Below are positions 35,166 to 44,199 of a stretch of 64,000 bases of DNA, piece by piece (the stretch's first letter is position 1; each line of letters opens with the position of its first letter). Source of the DNA: CAXSBR01 sp964236495 (GTDB lineage Bacteria; Actinomycetota; Actinomycetes; Mycobacteriales; Jatrophihabitantaceae). The stretch covers positions 186,001 to 250,000 of the forward strand of contig CAXSBR010000002.1 of assembly GCA_964236495.1 (NCBI GenBank), read 5' to 3'. A program made the translations under genes and the position numbers. A model generated the notes under the pieces. The model ran no database searches and was not told where the DNA came from. It was given only the letters and a program-made list of their open reading frames with translations.

Positions 35166-35557
35166 TCGGCCTTGACACGAACGTCATCGTTCGATACCTC
35201 ACCCAAGATGACACGGAGCAGTCCGCGCGCGCCTCGTCACTAATTGACGGGCTGACTGCGGCCGAGCCAGGCTTCGTCAGCCTGGTCGCAATGGTCGAGA
35301 TGTACTGGGTGCTGCGCTCTGCTTACGGACAGAGCCGGGAGCGCTGTGCCGATCTCATCGACGGACTGCTCGACGCCCGTGAACTTCGAGTAGGCGATGA
35401 CGCAATCGTGCGGACGTCGGCCGCTGCGTGCCGACAAGGGGCGGACTTCGCCGACGTGGTCATCGCCCAATTGGGCCGCGTCGTTGGCTGCGAAACCACG
35501 ATGACCTTCGACCGGCGCGCGACAGGCGGCGGACACATGCGCCTCGTCGGAGGGTGA
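35162..35557 (+). CDS. PIN-domain toxin (VapC family)
   Basis: Protein of 131 aa: LDTNVIVRYL at the N-terminus, VEMYWVLRSAYG, DFADVVIAQLG and TMTFDRRA supply the PIN acidic residues. It is probably an RNase neutralised by the upstream AbrB-type protein. GTG start overlapping the antitoxin stop. It belongs to a different PIN subfamily from the toxin at 34161. Confidence 0.9.
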   Translation: MIGLDTNVIVRYLTQDDTEQSARASSLIDGLTAAEPGFVSLVAMVEMYWVLRSAYGQSRERCADLIDGLLDARELRVGDDAIVRTSAAACRQGADFADVVIAQLGRVVGCETTMTFDRRATGGGHMRLVGG

Positions 35558-35559
35558 CG

Positions 35560-35664
35560 ATGCTGGACAACGGTCGCGAGCGTTGCAGAATCTGCCAGTG
35601 CCCTGGTGACGTCCGAAGCAACCACAGCCACCTCAGCAGTCATCCGACAGAAGACGAGTGGTAG
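35560..35664 (+). CDS. Possible 34-aa Cys/His-rich small protein
   Basis: Short frame starting 3 bp after the PIN toxin stop, with GGAGGG five bases before its ATG. The product has CRICQC near residues 9-14 and HSHLSSH near residues 24-30, a spacing that could bind a metal ion. No relatives are known to me. The strong ribosome-binding site argues for translation; the short length leaves real doubt. Confidence 0.3.
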   Translation: MLDNGRERCRICQCPGDVRSNHSHLSSHPTEDEW

Positions 35665-35697
35665 ATGACTGAGCATGGCTCACCAAGCCCGAAGATA

Positions 35698-35725
35698 GGA
35701 AAAAGGCCCAACCTTCGCGGCCCTT
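35698..35725 (-). terminator. Terminator of the tRNA-Asn gene
   Basis: On the minus strand, directly after the tRNA, a 7-bp stem (AAGGGCC with GGCCTTT, one G-U pair) is followed by a run of T. It fits an intrinsic terminator. Confidence 0.6.
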
Positions 35726-35726
35726 G

Positions 35727-35799
35727 CTCCCCCGACTGGACTCGAACCAGTAACCCTTCGATTAACAGTCGAATGCTCTGCCAATTGAGCTACGGGGGA
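35727..35799 (-). tRNA. tRNA-Asn (anticodon GTT)
   Basis: Seventy-three nucleotides folding as a cloverleaf: acceptor stem TCCCCCG/CGGGGGA, D arm AGCTCAATTGGCAGAGC, anticodon stem TTCGA/TCGAA with loop CTGTTAA (anticodon GTT), and T arm with GGTTCGAGTCC. CCA is not encoded. It lies near dnaG; as I recall, an Asn tRNA also lies near dnaG in mycobacteria. Confidence 0.97.
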
Positions 35800-35909
35800 C
35801 CGCTGCCCACCACAAGCGCAGCATGCGCTGGTCGAACCGGGCACGATGAGGATATCGCACGGCGATGTGACAGGCTGACAGTTCGTCCAGACACCCGAGG
35901 AGCCTTTCC

Positions 35910-36227
35910 ATGAAGATGTCGTTCCTGATCGGCGCTGCCGCCGGCTACGTTCTCGGCGCCCGGGCCGGACGTGCCCGTTACGAGTCCATCGCCGGTATGG
36001 CCCGCGCGGCATGGAGCAGCCAACCCGCCCAGAACGCTGCAGGCGTGGCGCAGGTGCAGGCCGACCAGCTGGCAACCAAGGTGCGTCACGCGGTCGGCCG
36101 GATGCTCACCCACGACGCGGCGCCGGCCAAACCGGCGACGACGATCGAGTACACGACGCCCTCACACCCGGTCGGGGTGTCCGCCGAGGACCTGCCCAGC
36201 AAGACCTTCGACGCGAACGGCGTCTGA
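35910..36227 (+). CDS. Small YtxH-like membrane protein
   Basis: Protein of 105 aa with one N-terminal hydrophobic segment rich in Gly/Ala (MSFLIGAAAGYVLGARAGR) followed by a basic amphipathic helix and a disordered tail. This N-terminal pattern is common to actinobacterial YtxH-like proteins of unknown role. GAGGAG precedes the ATG. It lies between tRNA-Asn and the dnaG-linked gene. Confidence 0.7.
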   Translation: MKMSFLIGAAAGYVLGARAGRARYESIAGMARAAWSSQPAQNAAGVAQVQADQLATKVRHAVGRMLTHDAAPAKPATTIEYTTPSHPVGVSAEDLPSKTFDANGV

Positions 36228-36279
36228 GCCCAGGCACCCTGCTTTCACCGCTAGTCAACCGCTGGGTGCAGTTTTCGGC

Positions 36280-36855
36280 CTAGAGGTCGGCGCGGCGGTT
36301 CGATTCGTCCGCTCGCAGCCGGTCGATCAGCACGCTCAGCTCGCTGCGCACCGCGCTGCTGTCGGGCGTACCTGGCTCGAGCCGCGCCCACCAGGCCAGA
36401 CCGTCGCTGCCGCCGACCTTGCGCGCGACGACCCGCGCCGATCCCTCGCTCAGCCGGATGAGGTGCGTCTGAACGACACTGCCCTCGACGCGTTGCCGGA
36501 TGATCTTGGTCAACTTGGCCGGATCGCCCACGACAGGGACGCGGTCAGGTTGCTCGCGTAGCGGTTGCAGCGGCTCCGGATCGTCCAGCCGCACCGTCGC
36601 CGGGTCTTGGTCGACCAGCAGCAGATCGTCGGCCAGATGAGCTTCGGTCACGGCCAGCACGCCGTCGGACCAAACCACCTTGGTGATGAGATACCACAAG
36701 ATCAGCCGAGCTGGATCGTCAGGCCACCACACGCCCCGATTCGTCGCGACGACGAAGCGCTGCTCAGCGTCGCGCACACCGGCCCAGGCCACGATCCGCT
36801 CGTCCGGGCCGACCACCGCCCGCACGGCGCCGGGAAGGCGCTTGACGCCTAGCAT
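36280..36855 (-). CDS. Conserved hypothetical protein downstream of dnaG
   Basis: Protein of 191 aa. It reads as a soluble beta-rich domain (ERIVAWAGV, RFVVATNRGVWWPD, VWSDGVLAVTEAHL) followed by a helical C-terminus (SSAVRSELSVLIDRLRADE). No catalytic motif is visible. It is 32 bp downstream of dnaG on the same strand and likely cotranscribed. Similar genes sit beside dnaG in several actinobacteria as far as I recall; the function is unknown. Confidence 0.65.
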   Translation of the reverse strand: MLGVKRLPGAVRAVVGPDERIVAWAGVRDAEQRFVVATNRGVWWPDDPARLILWYLITKVVWSDGVLAVTEAHLADDLLLVDQDPATVRLDDPEPLQPLREQPDRVPVVGDPAKLTKIIRQRVEGSVVQTHLIRLSEGSARVVARKVGGSDGLAWWARLEPGTPDSSAVRSELSVLIDRLRADESNRRADL

Positions 36856-36887
36856 TTCTTATTCGATCGTCGCTCGATACCCAGCAT

Positions 36888-38750
36888 CTACAGCCCCTCG
36901 ATGGCGCGTTCGCCCAACAAACGATGCTGATACTCCGTCGCGACAAGTTCAGTGAACGCCTTGCCGTAGGCCTCTGGGTCCTCGAGCGGATTGGTGCGTT
37001 GTAGCCGCGACTTCAGAACATGGATGTAGCGCGCGACAGCCATCCCCTGCAGGCGCGCGAGTGCAATATGGGCGTAACGGTCGACGGTGTCAGTATTGAT
37101 GTGCAGTGGCTCGACGGCCAGCGCGTGCACCATCGACCGACTGGCATCGTCGGGCAGATGCTCCTGCACCAGCTCGGTCCACTGCGGCGTCGACACAGCA
37201 GCCGGGGTGCCGCCGGCAGCCGTCATCGCCGTGCGTAGCACCTGATGCGTCGGATCGGTGAACAGGTCCGCGTCCAAGTTGTCGAATTCTGGCCCCGCGA
37301 TGCCGGGGTGCTGCAACGCGAGCTTGAGTACTTCGCGCTCCAGCGCCGTCACTGCGGGCTCCAAGGCGGGCGCTTTGCCCGGGCGCTCGGCGTTTTCGGT
37401 GGCACTGCCCGAGCGGATCAGGCCCCGCACCCGACTGACGACGCGCATCGGATCGTCGACGCCCACCAGGCCGGCCAGGCGACGCGCGTATTCATCGCGC
37501 AGCGAGTGGTCCTTGATCTTGGCGACCAGCGGAACGCCGGCGTCCAATGCCGCTGCCCGGCCCTCGGCGGTGTCCAGATCGAGCCGTCCTACCGTCGTGC
37601 GGAGAACGAACTCGACCAGCGGAATGCGGCCGGCGACCAGATCGCGCACCGCGACGTCGCCCGAGGTCTGGCGCAGCTCGCACGGATCCTTGCCGTCGGG
37701 CTCGACGGCAACGAACGTCTGCGCGATGAATTTCTGCTCCTCGACGAAGGCCCGCTCGGCTGCCTTCATGCCCGCGGCGTCACCGTCGAAGGTGAAGATG
37801 ACCTCTCCACGCAAGGTGTCGGAATCCATCAGCAGCCGCCGGATCACTGCGATGTGCTCGGTGCCGAACGCGGTTCCACAGGACGCGACGGCGGTGGAAA
37901 CACCGGCCAGGTGGCAGGCCATCACGTCGGTGTAGCCCTCGACGACGACGGCCCGGTGCTGGCGGGCGATCTCCTTCTTCGCCGAATCGATGCCGTAGAG
38001 CAGTTGGCTCTTCTTGTAGATCGGCGTCTCGGGAGTGTTGAGGTACTTGGCCTCTACCCGATCGTCGTCGTAGAGCCGGCGCGCCCCGAAGCCCACCACA
38101 TCGCCGGAGACGTCGCGAATGGGCCAGAGCAGGCGCCGGTGGAATCGGTCGATCAGAGAACCGTGCTGAGTGCGCTTGCTCAGCCCACCGGTCTCCAGCT
38201 CGGCTTCGGAGAAACCTTTGCCCAGTAGGTGCTTGGTCAGCGCGTCCCACTCGGCCGGCGCGTACCCGCAGCCGTAGCGGTCAGCGGCGGCCTCGTCGAA
38301 ACCACGTTGGGCAAGGAACTCGCGCCCGACGAGCGCCTCGGGCAGGCGCAATTGATCGGCGTAGAACTCCGCCGCCAGCGCGTGGGCCTCCACCAGCCGA
38401 GCCCGCTGGCCCTGGTTACGCTGGATCGGCGCGCTGCTGCCTTCGACGTAGCGCAGTTCCACGTTGGCTCGACGGGCCAGTTGTTCGACGGCCTCGGTGA
38501 AGCTCAGGTGCTCGATGCGCTCGACGAAGCGGATGACGTCGCCGCCGGCACCGCAGCCGAAGCAGTGGAACAGATTGCGTGCGGGCGAGACCGACAACGA
38601 CGGCGACTTCTCGTCGTGGAACGGGCACAGACCTTTGAGGTTTCCGCCGCCGGCATTGCGCAGGGCGACGTGCTCCCCGATAACCTCCGCAATCGGATTG
38701 CGGTCGCGAACAGCAGCGATGTCCTCGTCGCGAATCCGTCCCGCTGCCAC
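36888..38750 (-). CDS. dnaG: DNA primase
   Basis: Primase of 620 aa that lays RNA primers at the replication fork. The zinc ribbon is in CPFHDEKSPSLSV...FHCFGCGAGGD (about residues 41-67). The Toprim domain carries VVEGYTDVMA, CGTAFGTEH and FDGDAAGMKA. The C-terminal helicase-binding domain follows from about 450. Length is usual for actinobacterial DnaG. Confidence 0.97.
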   Translation of the reverse strand: MAAGRIRDEDIAAVRDRNPIAEVIGEHVALRNAGGGNLKGLCPFHDEKSPSLSVSPARNLFHCFGCGAGGDVIRFVERIEHLSFTEAVEQLARRANVELRYVEGSSAPIQRNQGQRARLVEAHALAAEFYADQLRLPEALVGREFLAQRGFDEAAADRYGCGYAPAEWDALTKHLLGKGFSEAELETGGLSKRTQHGSLIDRFHRRLLWPIRDVSGDVVGFGARRLYDDDRVEAKYLNTPETPIYKKSQLLYGIDSAKKEIARQHRAVVVEGYTDVMACHLAGVSTAVASCGTAFGTEHIAVIRRLLMDSDTLRGEVIFTFDGDAAGMKAAERAFVEEQKFIAQTFVAVEPDGKDPCELRQTSGDVAVRDLVAGRIPLVEFVLRTTVGRLDLDTAEGRAAALDAGVPLVAKIKDHSLRDEYARRLAGLVGVDDPMRVVSRVRGLIRSGSATENAERPGKAPALEPAVTALEREVLKLALQHPGIAGPEFDNLDADLFTDPTHQVLRTAMTAAGGTPAAVSTPQWTELVQEHLPDDASRSMVHALAVEPLHINTDTVDRYAHIALARLQGMAVARYIHVLKSRLQRTNPLEDPEAYGKAFTELVATEYQHRLLGERAIEGL

Positions 38751-38931
38751 GGCAAGCAGCGTATGCGGCTGCGCTGACGGTCGCTGGAACAGCAGTCAGC
38801 CTGGAGGTCCGCAGGGTCGCGGCGCTCAGCGCAGCCGGCGAACAGCGGTAGAGGTGATCGATCGCACTTGCCCTGCTCTCGCGTGGACAGCACACTGGAG
38901 ATGTCGTTTCGGAATCGATTCAGAAAGCCTC

Positions 38932-40146
38932 ATGACTACCTTCGCTCTGCGGCCGGCGCTGGATTCCCCCGCTGCCGCGCCGGTTCGGGCCCGCGCTGCG
39001 GTCTACCTCACCTTTGCCGCGGTGGGGGCCCTGATGGGGGCCTGGGTTCCACGCATTCCCGAAGTCAAGGCGCGCCTGGATCTGTCGGCAGGCTCACTGG
39101 GCCTGGCACTGCTCGCCACGGCCATCGGCTCGCTGGTGGCGCTGCCGATAGTGGGTCAGCTGATCCGCGTGCACGGTTCGGTGCGCACCACCCGACTGTT
39201 CCTGGCGCTGTTCTGCGCCGCCGCCGTTCTGCCCGGTCTGTCGACGCAACTGTGGCAGCTGTGGGCGCTGCTGTTCGTACTGGGCTTCCTGATGGGGTGC
39301 GTCGACGTCGCGATGAACTCCCAGGCCGTCACAGTGGAAAAGACCCACTCCCGCCCGCTGATGTCGGGCTTTCACGCTGCGTGGAGCCTGGGCTCCCTGG
39401 TCGGTGCAGGCATCGGCTCGGTGGGCATCGCTCTGGGCGCGGGCATCGTCTGGCAGCAACTTGGGGCCGCGGTGGTGCTGGGCTCGATTGCGTTGGGCAT
39501 GAGCCGCAACTTCGTGGCCGACCCTGTTCAGCCGGCCGTGAACATGGCCGACGATCAGCTCACGACGTCACCGTGGCAGCGAGTGTTCGGCAGCTTGGAC
39601 AAACGGCTGGTGCTGCTGGGTCTGGCGTCGATGTCGGCGATGCTCAGTGAGGGATCGGTCGGTGACTGGACGCCGGTGCTGCTGCGCGACTCGCTGCACG
39701 CGCAGGCCACCCACGTCGGCTTCGCCTACGCCGCATTCATGATTCTGCAGACCATCGGCCGCCTGGTGGGCGACCGAGTCATCGAATGGCTCGGGCGGCT
39801 GCGCGCGATCGTCTGGATGACCGGGATCGGCACGGTGGGCCTGGTGGCCGGCATGGCGACCGGCACTGTGGCCGGTACGGTCGCGGGCTTTGCGCTGCTC
39901 GGGATCGGCTTGGCCATCACCGTCCCGGTGGCGTTCAGCGCCGCTGCCGACGGCCGGGCGAACGCAGGTCCCACGCTGGCCGCGGTGTCGTCACTGAGCT
40001 ACACCGGTTTCCTGGCCGGCCCGACGTTGATCGGCGTCGTCGCCCAGTTCACCAGCGTCGCCGCGGCGCTGTGGTTCGTTCCCGTCATCGTCACCGCCGG
40101 CGCGTCGCTGGCCGTGATTGCTCTGCGCGAGCCCGCGTCGGCCTAG
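38932..40146 (+). CDS. MFS transporter
   Basis: Protein of 404 aa with about 12 hydrophobic helices. The start region (YLTFAAVGALMGAWVPRIPEVKARLDLS) and GSVGDWTPVLLRD resemble YbjJ-type MFS permeases of unknown substrate. ATG at 38932 lies where homology begins. It is divergent from dnaG and convergent with the EamA transporter gene; there is no functional hint from neighbours. Confidence 0.85.
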   Translation: MTTFALRPALDSPAAAPVRARAAVYLTFAAVGALMGAWVPRIPEVKARLDLSAGSLGLALLATAIGSLVALPIVGQLIRVHGSVRTTRLFLALFCAAAVLPGLSTQLWQLWALLFVLGFLMGCVDVAMNSQAVTVEKTHSRPLMSGFHAAWSLGSLVGAGIGSVGIALGAGIVWQQLGAAVVLGSIALGMSRNFVADPVQPAVNMADDQLTTSPWQRVFGSLDKRLVLLGLASMSAMLSEGSVGDWTPVLLRDSLHAQATHVGFAYAAFMILQTIGRLVGDRVIEWLGRLRAIVWMTGIGTVGLVAGMATGTVAGTVAGFALLGIGLAITVPVAFSAAADGRANAGPTLAAVSSLSYTGFLAGPTLIGVVAQFTSVAAALWFVPVIVTAGASLAVIALREPASA

Positions 40147-40206
40147 CCGATCGCCTGGGTCGAGGTCGGGGTCGGGTTCGAAGTCGTTGGGTCGGGGTCG
40201 TTCCTG

Positions 40207-41127
40207 CTATGTGCCTGCATCGCTCCTGGTCCGCACGCTCACCACCAGAGCCAACCCGGCAAGCAGGAGCAGAACACCCAGCCACAGCGTCGGGCTCGGG
40301 TGCTGGTGCAGCGCTACGTAGGCGATGACGGCGGCAGCTGGCACCTCGAACAGCAGCGCCAGGCTGATGACGGTGGGGCTCGTCGAGCGCAGAACGACGT
40401 TGAACAGGGTGTGGCCGAGCAGTTGAGCCACTACTGTCACCGCCACGATCCTGACCCAGGCGTCGGCGGAAAAGCCATGCAGCCGCTGACCACCCAAGAC
40501 GCACGCGACCAGCAGGGCCAGTGCGCAGGTGGTGTAGCAGATGGTGGTGTAGACGGCCGTGGTCATGCGTCGCCGGGCCAGCGCACCGACGCTGACGTAG
40601 CCCGCGGCAGCAGCGCCGCCGGTGAGTGCCAGCAGATCACCGGCCACCGCCCGCGCCGACGCCGCAACATCCAACCCGGTGATCAGCGCCGTCGCCAGCA
40701 TCGCCACCGCGATCCCCCACCACGCTCGCGCAGGCAGAGAACGCCCGCGCCAGCGCGCGAGCAGCGCCGCCGACACAGGCTGGGTGGCCACCAGGGCGGT
40801 GGAGGTCGCCACCGTCGTCATGGTGAGGCTGGGGATCCAGGTCGCGAAGTGCAGCGCGAGGAAGATGCCGGCCGTCGCGCACAGCAGCCAACTGCGGCGG
40901 TCCAGGGCCACCACGTCGCGATGGTTGCGCAGCAGCGCCACCGCCCCGGTCACCCCTGCACCGAGTGCGTTGCGCCAGAACGCGATGGCCAGCGCCGGTG
41001 CCGCGGTCGCTGCGATCAGCGGTCCGGACGACGCCACACCTGCCAGCGCCACGGCCATCAGCACCGCGTCACGGGCCGGCGGCAGGGCCAGTGATTCGCT
41101 GACACGCTCCGGCCCTGAAGCACTCAC
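40207..41127 (-). CDS. EamA/DMT-family permease
   Basis: Protein of 306 aa with ten hydrophobic helices in two EamA repeats (about residues 20-150 and 165-295); FWRNALGAG and FEVPAAAVIAYVALHQ are typical for each half. These are metabolite or drug exporters; the substrate is not predictable. The start is at ATG 41127. It is divergent from the MgtE-like gene. Confidence 0.85.
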   Translation of the reverse strand: MSASGPERVSESLALPPARDAVLMAVALAGVASSGPLIAATAAPALAIAFWRNALGAGVTGAVALLRNHRDVVALDRRSWLLCATAGIFLALHFATWIPSLTMTTVATSTALVATQPVSAALLARWRGRSLPARAWWGIAVAMLATALITGLDVAASARAVAGDLLALTGGAAAAGYVSVGALARRRMTTAVYTTICYTTCALALLVACVLGGQRLHGFSADAWVRIVAVTVVAQLLGHTLFNVVLRSTSPTVISLALLFEVPAAAVIAYVALHQHPSPTLWLGVLLLLAGLALVVSVRTRSDAGT

Positions 41128-41242
41128 CGGGGCACTGGACGGGTCTGCAGCGGCACGGGGAGCAATCCTGCCTGGTCACGCACAGGGACTGCCCGGCGAG
41201 CAACTCGCCAGCCGGCATCTGCGCGGCGATTAGTCTGCTGTC

Positions 41243-42556
41243 GTGACGACCGCAGCCCGCATCTTCCTCGCGCGGCTCAACGGCATCGGCGTCTTCGACC
41301 GCAGCGGCGACCACATCGGCAAGGTGCGCGAGACCGTCGCCCAGCTGCGGATCGGACGGCAGCCGCCACGCGTGCTCGGTCTCGTGGTGGAGATCCAGCA
41401 CCGACACCGGATCTTCGTTCCGATGGGGCGCGTCATCAGCCTGGAAGTCGACGCCGTCGTGCTGTCCTCCGGGATCGTCAACATGCGCCGATTCGAGCGC
41501 CGGCCCTCAGAAATGCTCGTTCTGGCAGAGCTGTTGGACCGCACCGTCACCGTCGTCGAGGACGACAAGCGGGTGACCGTCGTCGACGCGGCGATGGAGC
41601 AGAACCGCACCCGCGACTGGGTGATCACCCGGCTTGCGGTGCGCAGTGGCGCGGGCAGCCGGCTGGCCCGTCGCCGCGGCCAACTGTGGCAGGTGGAGTG
41701 GGACGAGGTGGCCGGGCTCGCCCTGGCCGAGTCCGATCAGGGCACCGAAACACTGCTGTCGGTACTCGCCGGCATGCGCGCCGCCGACGTCGCCACCACG
41801 TTCCAGGACATGCCCGACAAGCGCCGCCGCGAGGTCGCCGCGGCGATGTCGGATGAGATGCTCGCCGACGTCATCGAGGAACTTCCCGACGACCACCGGG
41901 TGGAGCTGCTCGGTTTCCTGGCCGACGAACGCGCCGCCGACGTGCTGGAAGCGATGAACGACGACGACGCCGCGGACCTGCTCAGCGAGATGCCGGCCGA
42001 GGAGCAGGAACGATTCCTCACCCTGATGGAACCCGACGAAGCCGAGCCGGTGCGCCGCCTGCTCAGCTACGACGACCTCACTGCGGGCGGTCTGATGACG
42101 TCGGAGCCGGTGATCCTGCTGCCCGACGCCACCGTCGCCGAGGCGCTGGCAATGGTGCGCAACCCTGATCTGACGCCGGCACTGGCGGCTCAAGTCTTTG
42201 TCGTCCGGCCGCCGCACGCCACTCCCACCGGCCGCTTTTTGGGCACGGCACACCTGCAGCGTCTGCTGCGCGAGCCACCCTCGGCACTGGTCAGCGGCGT
42301 CACCGACACCACTCTGGACGCGCTGCGCGCGCACGCCACGTTGGCCGAGGTGACCCGTCACTTCGCCACCTACAACCTGGTCGCCGCGCCGGTGGTCGAC
42401 GACAACGACCGGCTGCTGGGCGCGGTCAGCGTCGACGACGTCCTGGACCACCTGCTGCCTGAGGACTGGCGCGACAACGACCGCGACGCCGCCGCTGCCA
42501 GCGCACTGGCCGACGCCACGGCCACAGCAACCGCCGTGGGCGCCGACGGTGGCTGA
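41243..42556 (+). CDS. PRC-barrel, MgtE N-domain and CBS protein without transport domain
   Basis: Cytosolic protein of 437 aa. Residues 1-85 look like a PRC barrel (FDRSGDHIGKVRETV). Residues about 165-290 are the MgtE N superhelix (LADVIEELPDDHRVELLGFLADERAADVLEAMNDDDAADLLSEM). CBS repeats follow to about 415 (LMTSEPVILLPDATVAEAL, YNLVAAPVVDDNDRLLGAVSVDD). The five-helix Mg2+ channel of true MgtE is missing. It resembles Rv1232c and overlaps the DUF1003 gene by 8 bp, so the two may act together. Confidence 0.88.
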   Translation: MTTAARIFLARLNGIGVFDRSGDHIGKVRETVAQLRIGRQPPRVLGLVVEIQHRHRIFVPMGRVISLEVDAVVLSSGIVNMRRFERRPSEMLVLAELLDRTVTVVEDDKRVTVVDAAMEQNRTRDWVITRLAVRSGAGSRLARRRGQLWQVEWDEVAGLALAESDQGTETLLSVLAGMRAADVATTFQDMPDKRRREVAAAMSDEMLADVIEELPDDHRVELLGFLADERAADVLEAMNDDDAADLLSEMPAEEQERFLTLMEPDEAEPVRRLLSYDDLTAGGLMTSEPVILLPDATVAEALAMVRNPDLTPALAAQVFVVRPPHATPTGRFLGTAHLQRLLREPPSALVSGVTDTTLDALRAHATLAEVTRHFATYNLVAAPVVDDNDRLLGAVSVDDVLDHLLPEDWRDNDRDAAAASALADATATATAVGADGG

Positions 42557-43079
42557 GCGGCGCACGCGACTGGACACGCCCGCCGAGACGCGTCGCGGTC
42601 CCAACGTTCGCTACGACCCGGAGGCGTTCGGTCGTACCACCGAGCGCATCGCCCGCTTCCTGGGCACCGGTCGCTACCTGATGGTGCAGTCGGTCATCAT
42701 CGCGCTGTGGATCATCTGGAACATCGTCGTTCCCAAGCATCTGAAGTTCGATCCCTACGCCTTCCCCTTTCTGACGCTCGTATTGTCGCTGCAGGCCGCG
42801 TACGCGGCGCCGCTGATCCTGCTGGCGCAGAACCGGCAGGACGACCGGGACCGGATCAATCTCGATCAGGACCGTGGTCAATCACGGCAGGCGCAGGCCG
42901 ATGTGGAATACCTGGCGCGCGAACTCGCCGCCGTGCGCATCGCGCTGGGCGACGTCGTCACCCGCGACTTCCTGCGGGCGGAACTGGCTCGGGCGTCCAG
43001 CCTCGAACCCCGCAAGGGCGAGCGCAAAAGCGACCGCAAGGCCGACAGGCTCCAGCGCGAGGACTCAGGCCAGCCGTAG
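42549..43079 (+). CDS. DUF1003 membrane protein
   Basis: Protein of 176 aa. Two membrane helices (about residues 43-61 and 68-92) lie in the DUF1003 core (GTGRYLMVQSVIIALWIIWN and FPFLTLVLSLQAAYAAPLIL, ending in QNRQDDRDR). A charged C-terminal coiled tail follows. The function is unknown. The GTG start overlaps the end of the MgtE-like gene. The pair occurs in the same order in mycobacteria (Rv1232c-Rv1231c). Confidence 0.88.
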   Translation: MAERRTRLDTPAETRRGPNVRYDPEAFGRTTERIARFLGTGRYLMVQSVIIALWIIWNIVVPKHLKFDPYAFPFLTLVLSLQAAYAAPLILLAQNRQDDRDRINLDQDRGQSRQAQADVEYLARELAAVRIALGDVVTRDFLRAELARASSLEPRKGERKSDRKADRLQREDSGQP

Positions 43080-43373
43080 CAGTGCCGCGGTCAGCCCAGC
43101 CAGAACGACGACGAGCAGGAACGGCGCTCGCCGCCACACCGCCACCGCGCCCACCGCCAGGCCTGCCAACCGTGCGCCGTCGACATCGAGGTGTCGACCC
43201 TTTGCCAGGGCCTCGACGACGACGAGCGCTGCCAGCAGCGCGATCGGCAACAGCTCGACCATCCGGCGGACCCGAGGCCGGTTCAACACCCGGTCGGGCA
43301 CGTAGTAGCCGGCTAGCTTGAGGACATAGCAGCCGGCGACGGTGAGCACCACCAGCGTCCAAGTCGATGTCAT
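43065..43373 (-). CDS. azlD: AzlD-family branched-chain amino-acid exporter subunit
   Basis: Protein of 102 aa with three to four membrane helices (LVVLTVAGCYVLKLAGYYVP; LLPIALLAALVVVEAL; LLVVVLAGLTAALLRL). This is the small partner of AzlC. Its ATG overlaps the azlC stop by 4 bp. Its 3' end overlaps the convergent DUF1003 gene by 15 bp. Confidence 0.85.
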   Translation of the reverse strand: MTSTWTLVVLTVAGCYVLKLAGYYVPDRVLNRPRVRRMVELLPIALLAALVVVEALAKGRHLDVDGARLAGLAVGAVAVWRRAPFLLVVVLAGLTAALLRLA

Positions 43374-44077
43374 GTCCGTCCTCCGGTAGGGCCGACCGTT
43401 GCCAGCAGCAGGGCCGCGGTGGCGGCCAACACCGGAACGCCGGGCGGTGTGAAGGGAATCAGCACCAGCGCGATTGCCGCGGCGCCCATCCCTACGCGTC
43501 GTTCGATCGTCGTGCTTAGCTCCGCTCGATGCCCAGCCGGTGTGGCCCGTAGCCGCGGCGCGAGCAATGCCAGGAATGCCGCCGGCACTACCGCGTCGAG
43601 GCCGTATCGATCGGTGTTGCCCAGGGCGGAGGCGCCGGCGGCGCCGATCAGTGTGCACAGGTTCCAGAAGACGTAGACGCCGGCGAAGGTCCACCAGAAG
43701 CCCACTCGGGCCAGCTGCGGTGTGGGCTGGGCGACCGCCATCGCGGTGGATTCGTCGATCGTGCCCAGCGCGGCCAGCCAACGCCGCGGACCGCGCACCC
43801 GCAGCACCGGAGCCATCCGCATCGCGTACAGGGTGTTACGCGCACCAAGCAGCAGTCCGCCCGACACCGCGGAGGCGACCGCGCCGCCCCCGGCCAGCAC
43901 GCCGACGACGGCGAACTGGGTTCCACCGGTAAACGCCAGCAGCGACAGCAGCGCCGTCTGCAGCACACTCAACCCCGCCGCGACCGACGCCGCTCCGAAG
44001 GCCGCCCCGTAGGCGCCCACCGCGACCCCCACGCCGATGCTGTCGCGGATGACCCGCGAACGGCTCGGCACGGTCAC
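43370..44077 (-). CDS. azlC: AzlC-family branched-chain amino-acid exporter
   Basis: Protein of about 235 aa with some six membrane helices. AzlC signatures are seen in GVAVGAYGAAFGAA, LLAFTGGTQFAVVG and LLLGARNTLYAMRMAP. With AzlD it exports branched-chain amino acids or analogues. I start at the GTG at 44077; upstream lie repeats and an assembly gap, so an earlier start cannot be ruled out. Confidence 0.85.
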   Translation of the reverse strand: MTVPSRSRVIRDSIGVGVAVGAYGAAFGAASVAAGLSVLQTALLSLLAFTGGTQFAVVGVLAGGGAVASAVSGGLLLGARNTLYAMRMAPVLRVRGPRRWLAALGTIDESTAMAVAQPTPQLARVGFWWTFAGVYVFWNLCTLIGAAGASALGNTDRYGLDAVVPAAFLALLAPRLRATPAGHRAELSTTIERRVGMGAAAIALVLIPFTPPGVPVLAATAALLLATVGPTGGRT

Positions 44078-44090
44078 GACGCAGCACGGT

Positions 44091-44199
44091 ACAGCGGGCG
44101 AGCATCGAGCGACGAAGGAGCGAGGAGCGGAGCCCGTAGAGAGCACAGCGGGCGAGCATCGAGCGACGAAGGAGCGAGGAGCGGAGCCCGTAGAGAGCA
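44091..44199. repeat. Tandem repeat of 54 bp, two full copies running into a gap (family locus B)
   Basis: Two identical 54-bp copies (44091-44144 and 44145-44198) and the first base of a third, then Ns. After the gap the sequence resumes with the beginning of the unit (CAGCGGGCGAG). The core GAGCGAGGAGCGGAGCCCG is shared with the loci at 19026 and 63705. Confidence 0.92.

Noticed and set aside
36856..36887. A partial repeat between dnaG and its neighbour
   Set aside because: GTCGCTCGAT is shared with the repeat family, but the rest differs and length is too short to judge.
43495..43525. A fourth copy of the 53/54-bp repeat inside azlC
   Set aside because: Only a short CTCCGCTCGATGC-like piece is shared and it lies in normal coding sequence; likely coincidence.
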